The notes under the pieces were generated by a model, which saw only the letters and a list, made by a program, of their open reading frames with translations, had not been told where the DNA came from and ran no database searches. Shown piece after piece: positions 46,523-54,800 of a stretch of 64,000 bases of DNA; within the stretch, counting starts at the first letter, position 1, and the number at the start of each line of letters is the position of its first letter. The DNA is from Phyllobacterium zundukense (GTDB lineage: Bacteria; Pseudomonadota; Alphaproteobacteria; Rhizobiales; Rhizobiaceae): assembly GCF_025452195.1 (NCBI RefSeq), contig NZ_CP104971.1:1-64000 (forward strand). Reading direction: 5' to 3'. A program made the position numbers and the translations under genes.

Positions 46523-47176
46523 TTATGCGAAGTCCAGGACATCGGCCACGGGCATGCGCGGCTTCTGCGGCCAGTTGCCGGCCCGCTCCGGCCCGACAGT
46601 CAGCAGCATGACCGGCACTTCGTCTTCGGCCAGGCCGAACTCGCGGTGCACGGCTTCTGCGTCGAACCCGATCATCGGCGTCGAACCCAAGCCGAGGGAG
46701 CGAGCTGCATAGATGATCGCCGCGGCGCCGAAGGTCGCGGAGCGTACCGCCTCGTCGCGTTGCCGCTGGGGCTGATCGTCATACAGACCGCGAGCGGGCG
46801 CTTCCCATTCCGGCACCAGGTGCGCCGGCATGATGCCGGCTTCCACCACCGGCGCGAGGCGGGCGGGGACGGTGCTGGCATTGGCCAAGCGGCCGACAAT
46901 GATGAAGGTAACGGCGGCGTCGGTGATCGCGGGCTGGTTCCAGGCGATCGGACGCAACCGAGCCTTGGCCTCAGGCGTACGGACGGCGATAAACCGCCAG
47001 TTCTGCAGGTGGAAGGATGTCGGCGCGGACGTGCCGATCCGCACTAGGTCGCGAATCTGATCGTCGCTCAGTGAGGCGGCCGTGTCATAGTACTTGGCAG
47101 CACTACGGCTCAGGATGGTTTCGATGACGGCATTCGTCGGCGTCAGTTCGTTGGCTGCGTTGCTGATGTAGTTCAT
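46523..47176 (-). CDS. Nitroreductase family flavoprotein
   Basis: The protein has 217 residues, with a good site (GAGGGAG) before the ATG. FMN-binding features are the Arg in ILSRSAAKYYD, APTSFHLQNWRF (APS.xNxQ.W family motif) and the C-terminal AIIYAARSLGLGSTPMIGFD. Members reduce nitroaromatics and quinones with NAD(P)H. It is the first structural gene behind the AraC regulator, with 114 bp between that probably hold the operon promoter. Confidence 0.9.
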   Translation of the reverse strand: MNYISNAANELTPTNAVIETILSRSAAKYYDTAASLSDDQIRDLVRIGTSAPTSFHLQNWRFIAVRTPEAKARLRPIAWNQPAITDAAVTFIIVGRLANASTVPARLAPVVEAGIMPAHLVPEWEAPARGLYDDQPQRQRDEAVRSATFGAAAIIYAARSLGLGSTPMIGFDAEAVHREFGLAEDEVPVMLLTVGPERAGNWPQKPRMPVADVLDFA

Positions 47177-47290
47177 TGGGTGGCTCCCTCATCAAGTGAT
47201 TACGGAGCCCAATTTACGGTCGTTGGCGAGAATATCGAGACTGAATTGCCTCAATATAATGCTCGAAAGGATCAATTCTATGGGTCGATC
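47177..47290 (-). promoter_or_regulatory. Likely promoter of the redox operon
   Basis: This gap of 114 bp is AT-rich in the middle. GAATTG (47243-47248) and CAATTC (47273-47278) form a wide dyad around TCAATATAATG. Use as an AraC operator is a guess. Confidence 0.35.
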
Positions 47291-48259
47291 CTAGTCCGCG
47301 TGCGCCCAGCCGGCATGCGCTTGTCTACGCCAGTCCCCAGGCGTCATCCCCATTCTCTCAGTAAACACGCGCCGGAATGCCGAAACAGATTGATAGCCGA
47401 CGGTCTCGGCCACAGCCTCGGTGCTGATCGTCGGTTTTTTCAACTCGTTGGCTGCCAGGCTCATGCGCAGATCAGTCAACAGATCAAGGGCCGAACAACC
47501 CAGCCTGTCTTGAAAGTGCCTCATGAACGTAGCGCGCGACATGCTGCACAGGTCCGCCAAATCAGGCAGTTTCCAAGACCGTGCTGGATCGGCGAACATC
47601 GCCGCAATTGCTGGAGCTAGGCGCGGATGGCCGGCCAGAGCCAACAAGCCTTCGGGTGCTCTGTCGCCTTCGCTTGCCGCGCGCAATACCAGGGTGAAAA
47701 GGGCCGAAGAAAGCGCGTTGAGTACCGCGCGTCCTCCCGCGCGATCGCCGGCGGACTCCATTCGCATCAGCCCCACCAAACTGGCCAACTGGTTGGAGGC
47801 GGAGGCGGTTCCATCTCCTTCATGACCGTTCATAGCCCGCGTCACCAGATTTGCGGGCATATAGTTGCGAATCAACCGGTCATGGGGTGGCGCGATGACA
47901 AATCGACCACACAACAGATCGAGTTGTTCGCCCTGGCTATCGTTCTCGCTTAACATCCATCCCGCGGTCCCCCGGTGTTGCCGGGTACGGCTAGGTGTTT
48001 GCCCACTACCGTCGTGCAGCACATGCGCGGCACCGTGAGGCAGCAGCACGATATCTCCGCTCACCAGTTCTCGCGCTGTTCGCGTTTCCGGATCCTCCAT
48101 AATGGCGCGGCCTTTGACTATGATGTGATAGGGGATTTCGTTCGCCGCAGCCTCGCTCCAGGCAACGCGCCACGGCGCACCATAGGCACAGCGGACCTCA
48201 AGCCGACCGGTTACAGTGACGATTTGCAGGAGATGGCTTAACCAATCGACTTCAGACAT
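47291..48259 (-). CDS. AraC family regulator with cupin sensor domain
   Basis: The protein has 322 residues; GAGG precedes the ATG. The N-terminal cupin_6-type domain (VRCAYGAPWRVAW, YHIIVKGRA, SGDIVLLPHGAAHVLHDG) fits AraC regulators of the RclR type. The C-terminal half has two helix-turn-helices: LADLCSMSRATFMRHFQDRLGC and EAVAETVGYQSVSAFRRVFTERMG with the AraC signature. Conserved Cys residues in the cupin could sense oxidants, as RclR does for reactive chlorine. It is encoded on the same strand directly ahead of four to five redox genes and most likely activates them. Confidence 0.9.
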   Translation of the reverse strand: MSEVDWLSHLLQIVTVTGRLEVRCAYGAPWRVAWSEAAANEIPYHIIVKGRAIMEDPETRTARELVSGDIVLLPHGAAHVLHDGSGQTPSRTRQHRGTAGWMLSENDSQGEQLDLLCGRFVIAPPHDRLIRNYMPANLVTRAMNGHEGDGTASASNQLASLVGLMRMESAGDRAGGRAVLNALSSALFTLVLRAASEGDRAPEGLLALAGHPRLAPAIAAMFADPARSWKLPDLADLCSMSRATFMRHFQDRLGCSALDLLTDLRMSLAANELKKPTISTEAVAETVGYQSVSAFRRVFTERMGMTPGDWRRQAHAGWAHAD

Positions 48260-48480
48260 TGGACCTCAAGAACCGGAAATGAATGAAACATCTTATCGCA
48301 ATTGTGCGTTGGTTCTACTAATCGGCCAAGTTTCCAAACCTCGTCCGTACCGGGCTTAGACATGAGCCAGCCACCGAGCGCCTCCAGATCGGGGCAGAGT
48401 ACTGTATCAGACGCCGCCATAACGTCCGACTATAGCATCTATCGATGTGCCGTCACGTTTGGAAACGATCGAGAAGTTGG
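48260..48480. other. Intergenic upstream of the AraC gene
   Basis: This stretch holds the AraC promoter region. A 60-codon minus-strand frame (48238-48420) overlaps the AraC start and has no motif or ribosome site. Confidence 0.4.
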
Positions 48481-48876
48481 CAAGGGCGGGCCGGCGTTCA
48501 GCCGATCGACGGCTTTCAGGCAATGGCGAAGGGCATGTTACGGCCGAAATGTCGGCGCAAAGCAGTCGTCGTTCTTTCCTCTCTTGCCAAGTCATGTAGT
48601 TATTCGGAAGGGACAACCAGCGGTTTACAGTTCTTATCTTCTTTCAAGGCGACCCGAGTGGGCCCTACCCAACAGGGTTTTAATAGCGATTGTAGACATT
48701 GACGCTACAATCTAAAACGCTCCAGATCTCGCGTATTATCGGCATTTTCAAAGGAACAGTTATCAATGGCATGCGAATTTGAACAAACGTTCGATGCCGA
48801 GTATCACGACCATATTGAGCGACGTCATTGTGACAGTGGGCGCTATCGATGTGTTGCCTGGTATTGCGACAGTCAC
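48481..48876 (+). promoter_or_regulatory. cspA promoter and leader (copy C, dyad at 48688-48712)
   Basis: The dyad GATTGTAG-N9-CTACAATC lies 165 bp before the cspA ATG. TATTATCGGCATTTT follows about 30 bp later. The region 48481-48765 aligns with the orphan leader at 17011-17290. A long csp leader is expected to fold and act as a temperature-sensitive RNA. An in-frame extension to 48766 (37 codons) lacks csp similarity and is leader, not protein. Confidence 0.6.
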
Positions 48877-49085
48877 ATGGCCAACGGCACCGTTAAGTGG
48901 TTCAATTCGACAAAAGGCTTTGGCTTTATCCAGCCTGACGACGGCGGCACAGACGTGTTTGTCCATATCTCTGCGGTTGAGCGCGCGGGATTGCGCAGCC
49001 TCAATGATGGTCAGAAGATTAGTTACGAGCTCGTGCGGACAAGAGTTCAGGCAAGACATCAGCTGATCAGTTGAGCGTGCTCTGA
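48877..49085 (+). pseudogene. cspA: Cold-shock protein CspA, C-terminus frameshifted
   Basis: The ATG at 48877 starts [20 protein letters not shown]...[10 protein letters not shown], with both RNA-binding motifs (KGFGFI, VFVHI) intact. After YELVR the frame reads [11 protein letters not shown] and stops at 49074. One extra base after 49038 (CGG to CGGG) would give [15 protein letters not shown] and a stop at 49085, the normal CspA tail. So one G is missing in a G-run, by mutation or sequencing error. The first about 53 residues are normal; the last beta-strand region is altered. CspA proteins are RNA chaperones. Confidence 0.88.
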
Positions 49086-49176
49086 AGCAGGACTCAGCCA
49101 GAAATCCTGCGGGCAACAGCACCTGTCCCATGCGATAGCTATGGGCCAGCGTGGGGCGTCTTTGGATGATTCCTGT

Positions 49177-49347
49177 CTATTTCCCTTGGGTCAGCTTGGG
49201 ATCGATTTCAGAGGCGTCTTGGGCTTCTTCGACCGCATGCTTTGCTGATCTGATCTGCTTTGGATCCCATAGCGGCTCTTGGTCCCGAACGACCTGACGA
49301 CGGCCGTTGCGCTTGATTTCAACGACGAATGACTTTGCGGGCTTCAT
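49177..49347 (-). CDS. Small basic hypothetical protein
   Basis: This is a 56-residue protein: MKPAKSFVVEIKRNGRRQ, then PLWDPKQIRSAKHAVEEAQ and a short acidic tail. It has good coding character and rhizobial-type codon use, and similar short proteins are common in rhizobia. It contains no membrane segment. The basic first half followed by a helix suggests nucleic-acid or protein binding. The ribosome site is weak. Confidence 0.6.
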   Translation of the reverse strand: MKPAKSFVVEIKRNGRRQVVRDQEPLWDPKQIRSAKHAVEEAQDASEIDPKLTQGK

Positions 49348-49418
49348 GAGATCTCTGGATAAATGGAAGGGCGGATCAAATCATAGGCCACCAGCAACGT
49401 CGAACACAACAACCTATC

Positions 49419-49616
49419 TCAGTTTACAGTGTTGAGGCATGGATTGTGCACCGCTGGACGCACGCTCGCCGGAAGGCGACCGAGGTTCAACCGATACTTG
49501 GCCTGCTCCATCATGGCTCTGACGTCGGCGATATCGATACCGTCACGCATCATCACCAAACGAATTATCGGCTCGCTCAAAAGCTCGTCCAGGGTCGGCT
49601 CTATGTTGTTGATCAT
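49419..49616 (-). CDS. Small hypothetical protein
   Basis: The protein has 65 residues. The ATG at 49616 has an ideal site (AGGAGG, seven bases upstream); the longer frame to 49709 is not needed. The sequence is MINNIEPTLDELLSEPIIRL, then MMRDGIDIADVRAMMEQAK. This helix-rich pattern (LDELLxEPIIRLxMxxDGID..VR) recurs in short rhizobial proteins of unknown function. Cytoplasmic. Confidence 0.75.
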   Translation of the reverse strand: MINNIEPTLDELLSEPIIRLVMMRDGIDIADVRAMMEQAKYRLNLGRLPASVRPAVHNPCLNTVN

Positions 49617-49940
49617 ATCAGGCCTCCTTTCTGAATCTTGACGACATCCTGGCGGTTCCTGATGATGGCGGTGAGTCAACAATGTGACAAGATAGTGCAT
49701 CGACGGCACTCACGCCAAAAGAGTTGCCATGAATGGCGCGCTTAAAGAGCTTCGGGAACTTCGTCGGCTAAGCCGGTAGGGCGGACTGCATCGCTCATCG
49801 CGTAAAGCGGACCTGTGTCGTCAGTGAAATGTTTCTGATTTGTGCTCCAATGTCGCATAATGGCCAAATTGGAACTAGGAGAAATGATAATTGGTCGATC
49901 CCCATCGATATCCTTTCAAGGCATGCCAAGTCTCTCGGTG

Positions 49941-50165
49941 TCAAATATTCGATCTAATTGGAAACATGTCTTCCCCATAGTGATGCAGGCGAGTGTGATG
50001 TCGCCGGCATAGCCAACGGATTTGCAGCGGTTCCTCGTATCGGTCATGATGTGCGTCGACAGCTTCAATACCGCAGACTTCACAGGCCTGTCTTTCCAAC
50101 TGTCCAACTTTCAGCGCTCGTTGCACCGCCAAATGGGCATCATATTTTTTCGGGTTCGCGCGACG
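49941..50165 (-). pseudogene. HNH/zinc-finger small protein, 5'-truncated
   Basis: The sequence CEVCGIEAVDAHHDRYEEP and RWLCRRHHTRLHHYG carries the CxxC...HH...LCxxHH core of short HNH-like proteins common in phages and prophages. Family-like sequence extends upstream of the only possible start (a TTG at 50132) up to an in-frame TAG at 50166-50168, and no ATG lies between. So the true start is lost, or the TTG is used and gives a 63-residue product. It looks like a prophage relic. Confidence 0.65.
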
Positions 50166-50364
50166 CTAATCTGCCTGCCTGTGTCACTTTCGATCGTCAT
50201 ATTGGGTCCCCGTCACGTGCTTCGAAAGTGGGTAATGAAGGCAAAAATGTAACATCAAATCTAATCGCAGGATATGTTGGCCCCAAGACCGTTTTCCGAA
50301 CTGTGTCATCTTGTGGCTGTCGAAAGCTCAATGTTTCCCACCTACGGAGGGAAACATAAGCGAA

Positions 50365-50388
50365 ATTGTGGACATTGGCGCTACAATC
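50365..50388. promoter_or_regulatory. Dyad ATTGTGG-N9-CTACAAT (copy D)
   Basis: The left arm has one change from the other copies (ATTGTGG); spacer length (9) and the right arm are the same. CTCTTATCGGCATTTTC follows, as in copies B and C. Confidence 0.6.
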
Positions 50389-50391
50389 AAA

Positions 50392-50440
50392 ATTCGTTTG
50401 AAAATGCCTCTTATCGGCATTTTCAAACGAATAGTTTTTT
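50392..50440 (+). terminator. Perfect 17-bp hairpin with T-run
   Basis: ATTCGTTTGAAAATGCC (50392-50408) pairs perfectly with 50416-50432, with a 7-base loop and then AG and six T. It is a strong rho-independent terminator shape only 4 bp after the dyad. A transcript from this dyad would end almost at once, so it may make a very short RNA or attenuate. Confidence 0.75.
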
Positions 50441-50804
50441 CGGCTTTTGTGTTTGTAAAGCCTATCAGAAAGAATTATCTCAGGACGATTGACAGTATTC
50501 GCTGTGCCAAGCTACTTACTGCAGAATGTAACGAGACTAGCGGAATCGCACAGCAGGTACCCTGGGGTCAGAAAAGTTCGGCCTATCGCCAAATTTATTT
50601 TGCTGAAAGCCGTGACTTGGCTAGTTGAAAATTATGCTCAAGTATTGGAAGAAAGCTGAAATAGTGTTTTTCGGGGATGAGATGGAAGGGTGGCTGGATT
50701 TGCTGTAACTTTTTAGTTTTGCACTCGCTGTGCAAGTGCTTCTATTGTTATATTGAAGGTTAGATAAATGCGTTTTCCTTGGACCGTGCAGGTTGGTCGC
50801 TTAA

Positions 50805-50957
50805 ATGAATAATGAAAATATTCGAACGCCGAAGGAGCAGGAGCGTGCTTCGTTGACTTTGAAGTTATTTTTGCTGTTCCCGGTATTTGGATTATTTTTC
50901 TGGTTTATCTTTCAAGCATACCCAGAATACACCTGTAGTCTAACGAGAAATAATTAA
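50805..50957 (+). CDS. Small single-pass membrane protein
   Basis: The protein has 50 residues: a charged head MNNENIRTPKEQERAS, one transmembrane helix rich in Phe and Leu (LFLLFPVFGLFFWFIF), then a short tail with one Cys. It is a plausible small membrane protein, but no ribosome site of note precedes it and no family is known. It lies upstream of the 4-TM protein of the second secretion locus. Confidence 0.4.
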   Translation: MNNENIRTPKEQERASLTLKLFLLFPVFGLFFWFIFQAYPEYTCSLTRNN

Positions 50958-51177
50958 TTTCCTGTTGTCGTGGCCACCGAATATTGCCTCTTACCAGAAG
51001 ATAGAGTCTTCAAAGTATCAAGAGTATGAAAAATGCGCGTATTTAGCTACCTGTTCAGCATGGAGGGGGATTTATGACGCACAGAAAAGCCGGACGTAGC
51101 TTACGCAGTTCTTGTCAAGGATCAATGTTCCGCAACAGTAACGTCACTATCGTTGAAAATTAAGTGTTGGGGGGCGC

Positions 51178-51813
51178 ATGTGGAAAACCTTTAGAAACCT
51201 TAACGATCCCAGCTATGTGAAATTACACCATCTCATCAAGCCTGAGGACGGCATGCGTTTTTACGCGTCCTTTAAGCTCCTCTCAGGAATCGCAATTACG
51301 CTGGTATTGTTGCCGATGATTGTTCTTTGTTTGGTGAGTGATGATGTGGTTCGGAATCCGGTGTTGCAAACGGTTGCGATCCAGTGGGCTGGGTGGTTTG
51401 AGAATACAAGGGCAAATTACCAATATTTTGAGTCGGTGAAGCCGACCCTGGGGATTCGCTACGCGCTTTCATATGGGCTGAACCTGTTTGTCGTGGCGGC
51501 AGCTATGATCGCATTTCTGTTTGTTGTTGCACTTGCCCCGAAATCGCAAATGCGGATGCTGACGCGGGAGCAGATAAGAATATCCGTATGGATCTTCATA
51601 ATCTTGAATGGGCTTGTTGTCCTTCTTTTTTATGTGGACTTTGTACCTACTACGGGGCGGCGACTATCGTTTTGGAAAAGGTTGTTCTCCACCGAATGGG
51701 CCATTCTGACTACATCAGGGTTGTTCCTAGGTTTGTGGATTGGGATTGTCATTGTGACTGTTGCGCTGATCAAATTCGCGCGCTTTAGAGGAAAGATTGA
51801 AAATGACCGATAG
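51178..51813 (+). CDS. Four-helix membrane protein, partner of giant secreted protein
   Basis: The protein has 211 residues, from an ATG after GGGGGGCGC. It has four hydrophobic helices near 33-52, 103-122, 136-156 and 178-199, and a basic C-terminus. No family is recognised. Its stop lies 11 bases inside the start of the giant protein gene, so the two are translated together. With the giant protein, HlyB-like and HlyD-like genes on one strand it forms a secretion operon. It could help export, act as an anchor, or protect against the giant protein if that is toxic. None of this is shown. Confidence 0.75.
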   Translation: MWKTFRNLNDPSYVKLHHLIKPEDGMRFYASFKLLSGIAITLVLLPMIVLCLVSDDVVRNPVLQTVAIQWAGWFENTRANYQYFESVKPTLGIRYALSYGLNLFVVAAAMIAFLFVVALAPKSQMRMLTREQIRISVWIFIILNGLVVLLFYVDFVPTTGRRLSFWKRLFSTEWAILTTSGLFLGLWIGIVIVTVALIKFARFRGKIENDR

Positions 51814-54800
51814 AACCAATGCCAGCGCATCCCCAAAAGAATCATATGGTATTCCGACGTCAGCGTCGGTGGCGATCACGGGTATTCTTAACGCGACAAG
51901 TGGATTGATAAGCGAGTTCAACCGCGACTTCAAGCCAGCTGTTCGGGTTGGAGTACGCGCCAATCTCTTGACCACAACCGCCATCGGGCTGGTTGATGCC
52001 GTCGACGCCGCACGACATGGTACCGCTGCTGACATGGCCGCGGAGACTGCAGGCATTGGCGGTGCCATTGCAGGCGGGTATGCCGGCGGCTGGGCCGGTG
52101 GGGTTTTGGGCGGTGCCTTTGGTCCTTTTGGCGGGTTTGTGGGTGCCGTGGCTGGTGGAGGCGTAGGGGCCTTTGTCGGCGAAACCGAAGTGCAGGACTT
52201 TGTTGACCGCCTCACGAGTGCGGGCACGGAGCTGAATGATCTAAGACTTAACCCCTCATGGGAGCATCAGACCTTTGACCCCAAGACTGATCATCCGTCG
52301 CTAGCAAACAACCCATATGGAAAGGCTTCATCGTTCGATCCTCTTGGTCATGAATACAGCGGCTATACCGGGCCGAATACCGGCTATGATGGGCCTATCC
52401 CCACACTTGCGCCCGGCACAGTAGCTTCACCCATTTCTGGTTCGATCGGCCCGTCGCCGACTTCCTATTCTCCGGTACCTCCGTCCGGTCTGGTCATGCC
52501 CACGCCGTTACCGCCGTTGCAAAATCCCTTTGGTTTAGGTCCCGCTGGTTCCGGATCGGGCCGCGGCAGCGGAGGCTATGACGGTGGCAGCGGGCGCAGT
52601 AATCAGGGCAACGACAACGTAGGAGGTTCTGGCGGAGGTAGCAGTAGTTTCGGCCGGGGCCCCGCTGCCGGCGGGAAAGTGGGAGGTAGTGTCGCTGGCG
52701 GCAGTCCGGCAAAAGCTGGCGGCTCCAAGGGGGCAGCGGGACAAGCCGCCCGCAATGGCAGCAACGGCAATAGCGTTACGAATTCAAATGATGGTGTCGG
52801 CAAGGGTTCTGGGGGTAGCCTCAAAGCGGACATATACCCCGTCCTGCTCGATCTCTCCGGCAACGGTTTCAACGTCGATCCGCTGACCGCGTCGTCGCAG
52901 TTCGTCGATGTGAACGGTGATGGCTATCTGCACCGGATGGCTGCGGCGGGGGCGGGGACCGGTATGCTGGTATTGGACGCCGATGGCGACGGCAAGATCA
53001 GCCGCTCGAGCGAGTTCGTGTTTACCGAATGGGATAAAACGGCAACGGGTGATCTCGAAGCGATCCGCAATGTGTTTGACACGAATGGCAATGGCAAGCT
53101 CGATGCCGGCGATGCGCGCTGGGGCGAGTTCCGGGTATTGGTCGATGGCGAGCTGCGCACGCTTGACGCGCTTGGCATTGCCTCGATCGATCTGACGCCA
53201 AAGGGCAGTGGTCAGAATTTTACCGACGGCTCGGCGATCACCGGCACGACGGAGTTCACCCGTACCGACGGCACGACGGGTGCGGTTGGTGATGCAGAAC
53301 TGGCGATCGACGCCAATGGTTATCGCATCGAGCGCGTGAGCGTCGATAACCCGGACGGTTCGACGACCGAAACCGTTCTTGGCCACAACCGCGACGGCAG
53401 CCTGGCGTTCCGCGAAGAGATCACAACGGCTGTCGATGGCAAGCTGACCCGCTATGACGATGACGGCAATGGTACGTTCGACCGCTCACAGTCCGATACG
53501 CTGGTCGTTTCCGGCGACGGCAGCCGCAGCCGGACGATCAGCAATTTCAACGCCGACGGTTCACTGCTGAATCGCACGGTGATCGTGACCAGCGCCGATG
53601 GCAAGACGGTCACGACGACGCTCGACCAGGATGGCGACGGGGTTGCCGACCAGCGCGAGGTGTTCGTCAGGCATGCCGACGGGTCGACGACGACCACAAC
53701 GACGGCGTTCAGCCTCGACGGATCGGTCAGCAAACAAGTCGAGACCAGCGGTAGCGCCGATGGCCTCACGAAGACCATCCGCAGTGATGTGAATGGTGAC
53801 GGCGGTTTTGAGTCAGTCACCACAGACGTAACGCAAATCCATGCGGACGGGACCCGGACGCGCACCCTGGAGCAGCGTGGTGGCGACGGAACGCTGCTCG
53901 CGCGCAGCGTGATGGAGACGAGCGCCGACAGCCGGACGCGCACCGTACGCTATGACCGCAGCGGCAGCGGTGTCTTCGACGAGATCGAAACCATCGCCGT
54001 CGCGGTCGATGCCAGCGGCACGGTGACCACGACGGTAACGAGCCGCAATGGCGACGGTTCGCTGCGCGGCACGGTTGCGACAGCCAAGAGCGCCGATGGC
54101 CTGATCGAGACGGTCGAGATGGATCTGGACGGCAACGGTACGATCGATCGCCGCGTGCGGCGCGCGACCGCCATTGATGGCACTGGCAACCGCGTCAGCA
54201 GCGAACAGACGACCAGCGGCGATGGCACATTATTGTCACGTGCGGTGACGACGGCGAGCGGTGATGGCAAGACGATCATTGTCGAAACCGATGGCAATGG
54301 CGACGGCGCCATCGACAGCACTGTCACGACGGTGATCAATGCGGACGGTTCGACCACACGGACGGAAAAGCACTTTAATCCGGATGGGACGCTGCTTTAT
54401 CAGTCGGTGGCGGTGACCGCGAGTGACGGTCTTTCGACAATCACCCAGTCGGATCTTGACGGCAACAGCACGATCGACCGCATCGAAACCGACGCGACCG
54501 TCGACAATGCCGATGGTAGCCGCACGCGCACGATCACACTCAGGAGTGGCGATGGTTCGCTGTTCGGCCAGACGGTGACCACAACATCGGCCGATAGCCT
54601 GAGCGAGACGCTTGCCGCCGATCTTGACGGCAATGGCAGCATCGACCGCGCCATCGCCACGGCCATTACCCTCAATGCCGATGGCAGCCGCCAGCAAACG
54701 ACGGCGACGACGAGCGGCAGTGGCACGCTTTTGAGTCGCACGGTCATTGTCACCAGCGCCGACCGCAAGACGACGACGACTTCGGTCGACAGCGACGGCG

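Larger units (their letters stand above)
50166..50804. other. Intergenic with orphan csp-type leader (copy D)
   Basis: About 640 bp has no convincing gene. It holds the dyad and perfect hairpin listed separately. An inverted repeat GTTTCCC / GGGAAAC lies just before the dyad, near 50331-50356. Confidence 0.5.

Noticed and set aside
48766..48876. Upstream start for cspA giving a 37-residue N-terminal extension
   Set aside because: The extension has no csp similarity, lies within the conserved leader, and CspA proteins start at MANGTVKWF.
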